From Girardinichthys multiradiatus (Eukaryota > Chordata > Actinopteri > Cyprinodontiformes > Goodeidae), in assembly GCF_021462225.1 (NCBI RefSeq), contig NC_061811.1, positions 9,511,663 through 9,575,662 of the forward strand: a stretch of 64,000 nt of DNA. The letters are read 5' to 3'. Shown here in pieces: positions 12,501-20,769 of the stretch. The notes under the pieces were generated by a model. It saw only the letters and a program-made list of their open reading frames with translations. It was not told where the DNA came from and did no database searches. The stretch's first letter is position 1; each line of letters starts with the position of its first letter. Position numbers and translations under genes: made by a program.

Positions 12501-13979
12501 GTGTAATGTAATGTAAGTATGTAAGTAAATAGGTTTTATTTATATAGGATATTTCTCAGACTGCAGTCACAGTAAAAAGTGCTTCACAGTAAAAATACAG
12601 GTAAAGCAACATTTAAAAAAACAAATAAAGTTAATGCATCATAACAACAGTCTGTCATAAGAGCCCCCGCTAGGTTTAAATGCTTGTTTTTAACAAGTGA
12701 AGAGATTTTAGGACAGGGGTAATGTGGGGGGTAATGTGAGCTCTGGTGTTAGTGCACGTCAGGATCCTTGCAGCCGAGTTCTGGACCAGCTGGAAACGGG
12801 CCACCTCCTTCTTGTTTAGAAGTGAATATACTATTACAGTAGTCTAAACCTGATGAAACAAAAGCATGAATTAACATGTCAAGCTCGTTGTTGAGACAGT
12901 TGATCGGAGCTTGGCGATACTCCACAGCTGGAAGAAGCAGGTCTTTAAAAGTTGTTTAAGATGGTGTTCTAGAGACATTGCTTCTTTAAAAATGACTCCT
13001 AGATTTCTCACATTAGGTTTTGATGCCTGAGTAAGGCTGCCTAGGTGCTGCTTAATGCCAGGAATACCGCTATCTGTGGCAATAAAGAGACTCTCAGTTT
13101 TATGTTGCAACCACAGGACAGAGACTTGCTCCATTCAAACATTATATGCCTCTTTTCTCAGTGCAAACCAATTTGTGTCCAAGACCCTCCGTTAACATAT
13201 TGTTTACCTGCTGAAAGAGACTGTTGGCCATACATTCACACTTTACCCCCTTCCCTCATCTTTTCTCATTTCAGACTGAAGCCTGCAGGAGGAAAATGGT
13301 TGTCAAAAGGTTTGAAAAAATGTAAGTATTGTTTTCATGACGGCAAAGCAACACAAAACCACATTCAAGATGTCCAATCATTCACTTCGGTGTTGTCCAA
13401 GAGTCAAAAATGATCAATAATTGCTGATGACTTGTGTTTGTTCTCTCTTCTTTAGATTCCTGTAACTTCACAATTGACACAAACACAGTAAGCAAAGATC
13501 TCATACTATCTGACCGAAACAGGAGGGCAACAAATGGGGAAGTGGACAATCCATATCCTGATGGTCCAGAGAGATTTGATGTTCCTCAGTTGCTTTGTCC
13601 AAATATAAAGGAAAACCGTTGTTACTGGGAGGTCAAATGGAAAGGCGAGGTTTTCATATCTGTGAGTTACAAAGGAATTAGCAGGAAAGGAGACAGTGAT
13701 GACTGTGTATTAGGAGGGAATAATCAGTCCTGGAGTCTAAGCTGCTCTGATGATGATGGTTACTCTGTCTGGCACAATAATGAGAAAACACCCTGCACCT
13801 CCTCCTCTGTCTTTGAAAAAGTAGCAGTGTATGTGGATTGTGATGCTGGTATTCTGTCCTTCTATTGTGTCTCCTCTGACAAACTGTTCCACCTCCACAC
13901 CTTCAACACATCGTTTACTGAACTTCTGCATCCTGGGTTTGCAGTATGGACTCCCGGTTCCACTGTGCTCCTGTGTTGA
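416..13979 (+). CDS. Fish NLR immune receptor gene (NLRC3/NLRP12-like, FISNA-NACHT-LRR-B30.2), 5' end off window
   Basis: Spliced gene with coding exons 416-520, 1037-1141, 1627-1746, 3212-3290, 3441-3666, 3942-5721, 6581-6754, 10631-10804, 13275-13321 and 13456-13979. Every junction is GT-AG and every phase matches (2,2,2,0,1,2,2,2,1); the total of 3,334 nt is one nucleotide finishing a codon plus 1,111 codons including the stop. By family knowledge such proteins are cytosolic innate-immune sensors or regulators: NACHT drives ATP-dependent oligomerisation, LRR and B30.2 are the likely ligand-binding parts. Walker A and B are intact. No PYD or CARD is visible, but the first exon (in this family usually beginning MDQCEDREEG, as in the copy at 19399) is left of the window. 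A decayed extra repeat exon at 2044-2163 must be skipped. Inference: a potentially functional gene; exact gene symbol not assignable because fish carry very many paralogues. Confidence 0.88.
825..952 (+). repeat. L2-type LINE 3' tail fragment
   Basis: Contains the recurrent 3'-tail pattern AAAGTGCTTTGAGATGA followed by a TACATAATTAAATTGAAA ending, a degenerate form of the TATAAATAAAATTGAATTG tail of fish L2 elements (compare 49300-49375). Lies in the intron between NLR exons A and B. Confidence 0.45.
1037..1141 (+). CDS. NLR gene 1: N-terminal repeat exon B
   Basis: Also 105 nt, phase 2 in and out, with a TTTCAG acceptor and an AG/GTGCGC donor. The reading frame gives [17 protein letters not shown] followed by a short tail ending SPSKR. 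EPSC is the family core; the tail has diverged from the SKDxxPNFRSE form. The donor GTGCGC is weaker than the GTGAGC of exons A and C, so this exon may be spliced less efficiently (inference). Confidence 0.65.
1627..1746 (+). CDS. NLR gene 1: N-terminal repeat exon C
   Basis: A 120-nt exon, phase 2 in and out, bounded by ATCAG and AG/GTGAGC. It encodes [20 protein letters not shown] followed by [20 protein letters not shown], the clearest version of the repeat module (DPSCLSF-SD-SKDR-PNFRSE-PSS-ER). The flanking intron sequence is also shared with exon A (for example the stretch just after each donor), showing that exon plus flanks were duplicated together. Confidence 0.75.
2044..2163 (+). 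pseudogene. Decayed fourth N-terminal repeat exon of NLR gene 1
   Basis: Same length (120 nt) and alignment as exon [21 protein letters not shown], then DLSKD. It has three separate lesions: the acceptor reads CAA instead of CAG, codon 2120-2122 is TGA, and the donor after GAGAG reads CA instead of GT. It therefore cannot be spliced in normally. Because exons C and 3212 are phase-compatible, skipping it leaves the gene open. Confidence 0.75.
2712..2860 (+). mobile_element. Tc1-like transposon terminal fragment
   Basis: About 150 bp matching the sequence at 16145-16281, including TGTTTTAGATTCC, TCACTCACAG, TGGGAAAACTTGCAAAATC and the end TTCCCACTGTA. This is the kind of long terminal repeat end found on some fish Tc1-like elements. 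No partner end was identified nearby. Confidence 0.45.
3212..3290 (+). CDS. NLR gene 1: linker exon before the FISNA region
   Basis: 79-nt exon (phase 2 in, phase 0 out), acceptor CACAG, donor GAG/GTCTAT. After the split codon it encodes [20 protein letters not shown] then LEYTFE, matching the well-conserved VDQxSSxVPSGQSAxQHQxxLxxIF linker of fish NLRs. A damaged equivalent lies at 23913-23972 in copy 2. Confidence 0.8.
3441..3666 (+). CDS. NLR gene 1: charged helical pre-FISNA exon
   Basis: 226-nt exon, phase 0 in and phase 1 out, with TTCCAG acceptor and A/GTAAGA donor. It encodes a charged, probably helical segment starting [18 protein letters not shown], passing an acidic stretch ([15 protein letters not shown]) and ending in a lysine run and LADRLQN. 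This is the standard exon before FISNA in fish NLRs. The copy-2 exon 24126-24351 has exactly the same length and remains open. Confidence 0.85.
3942..5721 (+). CDS. NLR gene 1: FISNA-NACHT-winged helix-HD2 exon
   Basis: Large 1,780-nt exon with no stop. FISNA begins [10 protein letters not shown] and runs to [20 protein letters not shown] follows: Walker A GVAGIGKT at 4217-4240, Walker B FIFDGLDE at 4430-4453, sensor-1-like LWITTRP at 4571-4591. The conserved histidine of the winged-helix region lies in [14 protein letters not shown] (CAT at 5135-5137), and an HD2-like helical tail follows ([12 protein letters not shown]). All residues expected for ATP binding and hydrolysis are present, so an active ATPase switch is likely by family knowledge. 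The exon ends at CT/GTACGT, since the next exon continues in LRR sequence; reading on gives a stop at 5735-5737, which would truncate an unspliced product. Confidence 0.93.
5975..6232 (+). repeat. tRNA-derived SINE, degenerate
   Basis: Has a tRNA-like head (CTGGTAATCACAAGGTTATG AGTTTG resembles a B-box region), then TTGGGCAAGACATTAAACC, common in fish SINEs, and a tail AAAAGTGCTTTACAAGTTCA. Located in the intron after the NACHT exon. Confidence 0.5.
6581..6754 (+). CDS. NLR gene 1: LRR exon 1
   Basis: 174-nt exon (58 codons, phase 2-2), the standard size of an NLR ribonuclease-inhibitor-type LRR exon. It encodes [19 protein letters not shown] then [20 protein letters not shown] and ends CKLDILR. 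Acceptor TTTTAG follows a T-rich tract; donor AG/GTCAGG. Closely related to the LRR exon of copy 2 at 29869. Confidence 0.88.
8331..8642. mobile_element. Tc1/mariner-type MITE with ~23-bp inverted ends
   Basis: Left end TACACTATATTGCCAAAAAT is mirrored on the right by TACTTTTGGCAATATAGTTTA as its reverse complement. Length about 310 bp with no coding capacity; the central part has GGTCCAATTTG...AAGGTTGAGGTCAGG, familiar from fish Tc1-family non-autonomous elements. Confidence 0.75.
9415..9540 (+). repeat. tRNA-derived SINE head
   Basis: Contains a good polymerase III B box (GGTTCGAGTCC near 9479-9489) preceded by tRNA-like GGGGTTAAGCATGCGAACC. It continues into non-tRNA sequence (GCTGTATGTCCCT...CTCCCGCCGG). 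Not a tRNA gene: no full cloverleaf with acceptor pairing could be drawn. Confidence 0.5.
10631..10804 (+). CDS. NLR gene 1: LRR exon 2
   Basis: Second 174-nt, phase 2-2 LRR exon, acceptor CTGCAG and donor AG/GTAGAC. Encodes [20 protein letters not shown] then [20 protein letters not shown] and ends in WRLETLR. This is the type that usually sits directly before the SPRY linker in fish NLRs. The consensus proline or glycine near NHPG is replaced by NHLG. Confidence 0.85.
10973..12241 (+). mobile_element. Nearly intact Tc1-like DNA transposon (1.27 kb)
   Basis: Flanked by TA dinucleotides (10971-10972 and 12242-12243). Terminal inverted repeats: CAGGAGTTGGACAATGAAAC at the left, continuing TGAAACACCTG; the right end reads CAGGTGTTTCAGTTTCATTG then TCCAACCCCTG, its near-perfect complement. 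Almost the whole interior is transposase. The ends are so well kept that the insertion looks recent. It lies in the intron between LRR exon 2 and the SPRY linker exon. Confidence 0.93.
11159..12189 (+). pseudogene. Tc1-like transposase (DD34E) with one frameshift
   Basis: Starts at the ATG of [19 protein letters not shown]. The N-terminal half has the paired-like helix-turn-helix DNA-binding region ([19 protein letters not shown]). Catalytic motifs: first D in [10 protein letters not shown], second D in [12 protein letters not shown] in [14 protein letters not shown]. The frame changes at about 11765-11775: frame 1 ends at the TAG in 11780-11782, while [13 protein letters not shown] onward is in the next frame and runs to the TAA at 12187-12189. 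One missing nucleotide explains it. Total about 343 residues, normal for Tc1. As it stands the product would lack the second D and E, so it should be inactive. Confidence 0.9.
12500..13135 (-). repeat. L2 LINE fragment (reverse transcriptase C-terminal part and 3' end)
   Basis: Minus-strand reading gives [20 protein letters not shown] and [12 protein letters not shown], matching VKNLGVIFxxxMSFxSHIKQ and HLRNIAKIR of the L2 ORF at 46413-48440; further on [17 protein letters not shown] is readable. The low-coordinate end is the 3' tail (TTTATTTATATAGG). Truncated and frame-broken. Confidence 0.7.
13275..13321 (+). CDS. NLR gene 1: short linker exon before B30.2
   Basis: 47-nt exon (phase 2 in, phase 1 out), acceptor TTTCAG, donor T/GTAAGT. 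Encodes [15 protein letters not shown], the hallmark spacer between the last LRR and PRY-SPRY of fish NLR and TRIM-like proteins (usually followed by YSC). The split codon joins the next exon to give Y-S-C. Confidence 0.85.
13456..13979 (+). CDS. NLR gene 1: terminal PRY-SPRY (B30.2) exon
   Basis: Acceptor TTTAG at 13451-13455, stop TGA at 13977-13979. PRY part: [20 protein letters not shown] and [19 protein letters not shown] part: [20 protein letters not shown], then [35 protein letters not shown] and [16 protein letters not shown] at the end. The usual RCYWEVEW, SVSYKGI and AGTLSFY/GILSFY motifs are all visible. About 174 residues is normal for a PRY-SPRY domain. Its role is probably ligand or partner binding (family inference). 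Confidence 0.92.
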
Positions 13980-14222
13980 GAGTAAAAACCTCCTCCTGTC
14001 AGAGAAGTCTTTTGACACTTATCTAACGACAAAAAAGTCTGTCTTCAAGAGCTCGAAGGAAAAAAAAGATTTTTCCAGATGTGTGACTGTTTAATGGTAT
14101 TTTTTACCATTGTTGACCAAAAAAGATAAGCAGTTCCTGGAAGATTAACAAGAGAACCCAGACAGCACCGTACTTTAATGACGATTGTTTAAAATTACAG
14201 ATGTATTGCTTTCAGTGTTGAG

Positions 14223-14228
14223 AATAAA
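14223..14228 (+). promoter_or_regulatory. Candidate polyadenylation signal of NLR gene 1
   Basis: AATAAA about 245 nt downstream of the SPRY stop, within GAGAATAAATGTGTGT, followed by TG-rich sequence. It is the first canonical hexamer after the stop. A second AATAAA-containing stretch lies near 14883. Confidence 0.5.
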
Positions 14229-15375
14229 TGTGTGTCACTAAACTATATCAACAGGTCATTTTTACATCAAACTGGATATTTTATGTAACATGTTTTATGT
14301 AAAAATGTCTAACAGGGAAAGAATTACTTTAGACATCTAGTTATACTATAAGTTTTGATTTTAACTGTGTAACTTACTATATATCTTATATTTTGATCAC
14401 TATGTGGTGTCTTTACTTTTCTCTATAAGTGGTGTTTCCTAAAATGTCCTATGATTGTTGGTTAACTGAAATTATGTCTCATTAACAAATGTATAAAACA
14501 AAGAATGATGATCAGGTATTGTTCCAGTAGAAAAACTACTGTATAAGCTCGTTAAAATTGCAATATGTAAACTGAGCATGTTTCCTAATTACAATTTTGC
14601 AAATATTTTTATTATGTTTTTAGTTTTCTAACTGTCTTTTTATCTTTTCATACACACACATACATATACATAATTAGATTTTTTATTACTATTATTTCAT
14701 TATGTTCTAAAACTTAAAAAAGTACACAGTTTAGGACTGGGTGGAGATTAGTTTAGATTTTTTTCAATTCGTAAAATAGTATAAGTAGGCAAAGTCAATC
14801 TCTAGATAGATAGAACACACAACAGTATAACTACTTGAAAATGTTCAAGAAATGTGTAAATGCGATTGTGCCCATATTTGAGAATAAAACATGTCTAAAT
14901 CACTTCTGAGTATTTTTTTTTTTTGATATTCAGACAACCTAGTGTCCCACCTGTATCTGAATGGGCTGCTGTTGAGAGAATCATATCTCAGATTTCTTCA
15001 ACAATGTATGGAGTTTGGGTTAATTAGATACTTTATGTAGCCATTTAGATGTCAGCTCATTTTTCTAGTAATGTTTACATTCGCTTGATGTAGTATCAGC
15101 TGAGTATTTCACTTAAGTGCAGAGAGTTGTGTACCATAATACTGTTGAGAGACTTGTACATTGACGTTTAGCTTGGGTTTGGTTCACCTCTTTGCAGCTG
15201 CATTAAAAACCTCAACGTTTTCAAATAGCATAGTTTAGTGATAGCTGGGAGTCCTCTCTGTTTTGTTTTGGTGTCACTTTTAAGTTGCATTCTGCTCCTA
15301 ATTCTACCCATAAACATTCTGCATGTGTTCAGGTATAAAACAACACCTGTGTACCGAACTGACGGGACTGTATCT
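14229..15375. other. Intergenic, AT-rich, no feature recognised
   Basis: Sequence downstream of NLR gene 1 without a supported gene or identifiable repeat apart from short A/T-rich simple stretches. Confidence 0.5.
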
Positions 15376-15380
15376 GATAG

Positions 15381-16064
15381 TGTCAGATCCTGGTCATCTT
15401 TTGCCTGCTACTAACCTTTTTCCACCAGTAGGAGCTGTAGGAGCTGAAGGATCAGGGTGGTCAGGTGTTTCGCATGTTATCATCAGCTGAAGGACTATAA
15501 GAGGGAGGCGAGCCAGTACTTCGATGCCTGAGTGTTTTGCCTCTTCGTGGTATTTCTACCTGGCCAATTTCATGGTTTAGAGAAATTTGTTTCTCTGAGA
15601 AAGTCTGGTATCTTGACTAATAGTCTGTTTTGTCTCAGGTTACCCAAGCCTCGTTCCAAATTAAGAGACCTCAGGAGAACCGTCTAACAGTGCGTGGACT
15701 CTGGATCTCTTGTTTCCCCGCTGGCTGCCGGATTGGACGATTCCTCACAGCTTCAGGCGAACCCTGTCCCCCCTCCTCCGGTCCTCCCAAGACTGCCCAG
15801 CTCTGGCGGCTCAGCGTAGCCCATTGCCTCCTCCAGGATCGTAATCTCTCTCCCTGGCGGACCAGCCCCAACCTGACCGTAAGCTCCCTTGCAGAGTACA
15901 GTTTAAGGGTTTCAGTTGTGGTGTCTTACCTGCGTCCGTTCCCTTGCAGCCGCTCAGCAGATTCTGTTTCCAATACCTGGTCCTGAAAATAAAGCTCCTG
16001 AAGCGCTTCTCTGTTTCTCGTGTTTTTCTGCATGTGGGTCAAGTCGGCCATCTCCAATATGACA
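15381..16064 (+). mobile_element. Solo LTR (Ty3/gypsy-like), 684 bp
   Basis: Begins TGTCAGATCCTGG and ends ATATGACA, the TG...CA form of LTRs, and is bounded by a perfect 5-bp duplication GATAG (15376-15380 and 16065-16069). Inside, GGACTATAAGAGGG is a plausible TATA region and AAAATAAAGCTCCTG a poly(A) signal. The ending CATGTGGGTCAA...TGACA is shared with the LTR at 19606-20346. No internal retroelement domain is present, so it is a recombined single LTR. The gypsy assignment rests on general form only. Confidence 0.8.
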
Positions 16065-16144
16065 GATAGTTTTGGTAGAATGTGGGAAATGAGAATTAAT
16101 TACTTAAAAAATGCTAATTAATTACTTAAAAATAACACAATGTG

Positions 16145-16281
16145 ATGTTCTGGATTTTTGTTTTAGATTCCGTCACTCACAGTTGAAGACTACCTATGAT
16201 AACAATTAAAGACTTCTACATACTTTGCAGGTGGGAAACCTGCAAAATCTGCAGTGTATCAAATACTTTTTCTTCCCACTG
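16145..16281 (+). mobile_element. Tc1-like transposon terminal fragment
   Basis: Near-duplicate of 2712-2860: TTTTTGTTTTAGATTCCGTC, CACTCACAG, AGGTGGGAAACCTGCAAAAT and the terminal TTCCCACTGTA. Single end only. Confidence 0.5.
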
Positions 16282-17479
16282 TACCAGTGGACCCAGTTTG
16301 ATAACATTTTCACTAGAAACGAACAAAGGTGAGGCTCTACAGACGATGAAGAATGAAGAAATGAAAAACAAAGATCTATTTTCCCATGAACAGTGAAAGG
16401 CTGCATAACAAGGTCGTTTAGGTTCAAAGTACTTCCTGAAACTCCTGATTAATCTGTCTTCATTACACTTAGTGGTTTAGGGATTTTTTTAAATGTTTGT
16501 GAAAACTGATTAGAGCAAACATCTTAGTGCTATCATTTTCAGATAAATGTTGACATTTGAATAATTATTAAAATGCTATTAAAATGTTTTAGCAGGCCAA
16601 ATTTTTCATGAAGCGGGATATATTTTATTAAAAATGATTGTAGCAATCAGCAGATGCAGCCAGGTTTGAGTAATGTTTTATGTAAGTGATGAATCATGTT
16701 TATGCAGATTTAATGTTCTAGATGTTATTTATGATACATGCTGCTTTAAGGTGCCCAAGCTAGTTTTAGTGTTGTGTTCAGAATTAAATACAGCACACTC
16801 ATCATTTTAAATGTCTCTCATAAACCCCAACCAAAGTTCTGTTGTTCTAGGAGGCATTTTTCTGACATTTCCTTGTCAAAACTAACAAAAAAAGCCTTAG
16901 TCCACAGACAGCTTCCAAAGCATCAGGAGATCCCACTGTCAAAAGGTATCAGTCAGATGAGGAATACAAAACAATTTCCAAAGCTTCAGATTGACCATTG
17001 AACATGCCCAAGAATGTCAGGCGGAGAAACTTGTGTGTACACTGGATGTCCCTCCACAATTGGTGAAAATACTGTCATGGTGTGTGGTGGTGAAGGACCA
17101 AAGCAGCAACAGGACATCGGCAGGCGCATAGTGGATGTATAAATGTTAATGAGAAACTTACTGACACGGATACGCTGAGGTGAGAAGAACTACATAAAAA
17201 GCAATGAGTGCGGTTAACAGAAACACAAACAGGTGCAGATCATGACAAAGACTTAAAGAAAACATGTCAGGAATGCTCCCAAGAGGCCCACAGCCAGGGG
17301 CCAGTACCAGCTGTGTACTACATGCAACAACCTCACATAGTCTTTATGTGTCTGGGCTAAAGGGTGAGGTGGCAAGATGGAAGCCTTTTCTTATGAAAAA
17401 TGCAAGCACATCCAGGTTAGATAAATGTTTCCAAAATCAAGGAGAAATCAAGGAGAAAAATGATTGGACATAATTGTAA

Positions 17480-17860
17480 AAGGTACTGTATGTTTGGTGA
17501 AAGAACAACACAAATCCACACTGAAGCATGATGGTAGCAGCATCATATTTAGGGGCTTTTCTTCTTCACCCTGGTCAAATTCAAGTGAAATATAAACACT
17601 TTTAAAAACCAGTCACGTTGGCACAAAATCATCTGGGTTCTTTCAGCATTTACCCAATGCATACACCCAAATGAACTGGATAAAATTTTGGAACGGCCCA
17701 ATCAGAGCACAGACCAAAATCTGACTGAATATCAGTAAATTGATGTGAAGAAGGCTGTGCACAAGAGACACCCCTGCAATCTAACATATTTAGACCATTT
17801 CTGATGCCCTTTTAGATAGAGATGCAATACCATCTCGAGGAATGTTCAACAACTTCCTCT
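17480..17860 (+). mobile_element. Degenerate Tc1-like transposase remnant
   Basis: Contains CACTGAAGCATGATGGTAGC AGCATCAT, the nucleotide form of the LKHGGSSIM-type motif of Tc1 transposases, and further on AACGGCCCAATCAGAGCACAG ACC, resembling the WP(A/S)QSPDLNP region. Many stops. Boundaries uncertain; flanking sequence from about 16.8 kb may belong to it. Confidence 0.4.
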
Positions 17861-17999
17861 GCTGTTCCCGTTGCTGCTCCTCCCACCTGATCTTCCTCCA
17901 TCAGAGATGACACACCTATTCCTGTAAGCAGCTCACCTGAATCACAGTCTGGTGGACTCACTTCCATGCAGAGTTTCTTCTTCTTCTCTTTCAACATGT

Positions 18000-19398
18000 A
18001 AGATTGTTTGAACAAACTGTAGATTTTCTTTGTTTCACATTGAACTTGATTGATCAAAGATCATGAGCATCATAAAATTTAGACACAACATCTTCTTGTA
18101 GTTTAATAAAGCCATACTTAAACATTGCTTGATATTAGTTTGTGGTTTGAAATGAATATTTTCACTTCTGCATCTCTTTTATTCCAAAATAGATACAGAC
18201 ATTACAAATGTGCTGAAAGATTGAGAATCTTTTCAAGCTTCAGACAACATGGTGTTTGTAAAAGAATATCATCATCACAATGTCCTGGCAACAGCCTCTC
18301 AAAAATGATAGCCAGGGGAAAACCAGCCTGACAAAACAGGAAAAACACGTTTTAAACTGGTTGCAGGCCAATGACAGTATGTAGTGCTTAGCCTTTATTT
18401 TTTCAAACTGCTTTATATAGCTTCCTACAAGAATTGTCTCACGATGAGCCCCAGCTAGTAATAAGAATTAATAGGGCAGAATAAAAAGCTGAAGTTACCA
18501 AGCAAACATACAGGAAACATCCTAAGATGTAATGCTGTGTTTTAAATAATCTCTGTTCATTGTAGTTTAACTCAGTCCTGGTTTGAGCAATCTAAGTATT
18601 TCAGAGTTTAAACTAGAGCCGATTAACCAAATACAGCCCAGATTCATTAAAAAATCAGGGAAGCATCAGTGAAGCAAAAGCAGCTGTCGCTACTGCTTAG
18701 AAAATTGTCTTGTTAATAAGAAGAAACATAAGCCAGTATCCCATATTATTTCACATCATCACAAGACAACAAAATTAACTTTCTGATGAAAGCTTTTCTG
18801 GTTTAAAACAAATTTACAAAGCTTTCAGGATGGTGTATTTAAGTAGTCCTTGTAGCTACATAAATTTAAAAGGTAATCTCTTATTGAAATAAATAAACTT
18901 CATTAACTCTTGTTCAACAGCCTTAAAAAAGGCCAAGCAAGATTAACCCAGTCCATAACACAGATACTGAAGGATTAATCTGAAAGGAAGACAAAAACCA
19001 CAAATGTCAGAGCCATAACCACTTTATGAGGTCAAAAATAAAGCCTTCTATCAGACAAATATCTTAATATTGCAGGGAAATATTGTTAATTTTGGTATTC
19101 TGCATCCAAATGCTTGCTGCTTGTACAATTTGATGGAAATCACTGACTACATTTGTCATCCTTTGTGTTTTTCTAAGCCAATGCCGCAGCAGTTTTTAAA
19201 TTTCAAAAATACTTTATTTATCACAATGTCCTGATTTAATAAAGGGCAATAAAGCTTGTCCTTTAATTAAGTAAGAAACTGTCATGTTTTGCTATGGCTG
19301 TAGTTTGCATAAATGAGTGGATGTGCAGGTCAGTGAGTTATGTTTCCTCTGCAGGTGAAGCTAGAAAGTGTGTATGAGCTGATCTGCACTTCAGCCGC
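18000..19398. other. Intergenic, no supported feature
   Basis: AT-rich DNA upstream of the NLR pseudogene's first exon. No gene, repeat or promoter motif that I can defend. Confidence 0.4.
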
Positions 19399-19473
19399 AT
19401 GGATCAGTGTGAGGACAGAGAGGAGGGTGTCCCACCCACTACAACCAGCATGTGGGAAACAGGGGAGCCAGAG
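19399..19473 (+). pseudogene. NLR copy 2: first coding exon, frameshifted
   Basis: Starts ATG with MDQCEDREEGVPPTTTSM, the typical first exon of fish NLRs. After this one nucleotide is missing in the TGTGGG stretch; adding it in alignment brings the donor AG/GTGGGA into phase 2, as the next exon requires. This exon shows what the off-window first exon of gene 1 is likely to resemble. Confidence 0.75.
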
Positions 19474-19605
19474 GTGGGACCATAACCTATAATTGTCTTT
19501 ACACTGTGTGCACAATTATTAGTCAAGTTGTATGTATGAAGATCATTTATTATTGAACAAATACATCGCTCTTATTTCATTAAAAATGTCAATAATCCTC
19601 AGAAC

Positions 19606-20346
19606 TGTTTGTGCTTTTTTCTACCTGCTATTAACTCTGCTTGGTCCGTAGAGGGCGCTGCTGCTCCTGGGAGTGGGTGAACAGGTGTTGACCATCTCCT
19701 GATTACTGATCGGGTGTATTTAAGCCTGAAGCTGCCAGCTCTCTCTAGACTGGATTTAAGCCTGTTTCAAGGTTCTGTAAGTGTACTTGACTTACTGCCT
19801 CGTGTCCTCCTCAGGTTCCAGACCTGTTTTCATCCAGCCTCCAGTTCTTGAGTTAAGCATACTCCTGACCTCTGGATCTAAGTAATCTTTGGTGCTCCTG
19901 GATTTCAAAATGGATTTCAAGTTTCCTTCTCGAATTACCTTCTGGCTGGGAGCTTCAGGATCGACAACAGACTGGCCCAAGTCAGCAGCATACCCTGTCC
20001 ACCCTCCAATGTGCCCTCAGGCAAGCTTCTTAGAAGATTCTTTGTTCCTCAATGACCAAGCCATCTGGATAAACTTTACACTCCAAGACAACTCCCGTGC
20101 TGAACTCCACATCTCCATTCCCCAGGGTGGGTTCATCCCTCATCTCTGTAAGAAAGATCTTAGCAAACTATAATCATTTACCTCATTATCTTATACTCCC
20201 CTGTCTCCCTCTTGTCTGTGCAGTTGGCAGCTCCCAGTTCCAGATCATAGTCTGTTTCTCTGCGTAAAATAAATATCTTAAATTATTGTGAGTTCTCCTG
20301 AGTGTTCTTCTACATGTGGGTCAGATTTGTAACTAAAACCATGACA
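19606..20346 (+). mobile_element. Solo LTR (Ty3/gypsy-like), 741 bp, in intron 1 of NLR copy 2
   Basis: Begins TGTTTGTGC and ends AACCATGACA; the 4-bp GAAC is present on both sides (19602-19605 and 20347-20350). The tail TACATGTGGGTCAG...TGACA matches that of the LTR at 15381-16064, and AAAATAAATATC is a poly(A) candidate. No internal domain. Confidence 0.65.
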
Positions 20347-20636
20347 GAACTGAATGTTTAGGAAAGTAATTGGCAGCAATAGGGTGAGATTGAGGCAGAT
20401 AAGAAAGAAGAAGAGGATGCTGTGTCATTGATGAGATATGTCTAGATTTTCTTCATCATAAAACATGAGGGTTTTTGTATGGAATAGCAATGAGATTTCT
20501 TGTTCTCAGTGAAAATTGAAAGATAGTCTATAAGATATTTTAACTTGTCATATTTTCATGTTTTAATAGAAACTGTATTTCATAAACATTTATTTTTTTT
20601 ATTTATACATTTTCTGACAGAATCAGACAGTAAAAC

Positions 20637-20742
20637 ATGTCCACCAAGATGAACCTGGACCCAGATGTGCGTCCTTTAGGAGCAACAAGTCAAAGAACAT
20701 GCTTATCAACTTTAACTCAGTGCTGCCTTCTTCATCAGAGAG
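20637..20742 (+). pseudogene. NLR copy 2: N-terminal repeat exon, degenerate
   Basis: Reading frame HQDEPGPRCASFRSNKSKN and then SVLPSSSER with donor AG/GTAAGC matches repeat exons A-C of gene 1. The ATG at 20637 is in a different frame from this homology, so the start of the exon has an indel or the acceptor has moved. Confidence 0.6.
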
Positions 20743-20769
20743 GTAAGCTGTCTCTAACTGTTTTCTATA

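Noticed and set aside
15630..15986. 118-codon + strand frame
   Set aside because: Lies inside a solo LTR with a target-site duplication; no protein domain.
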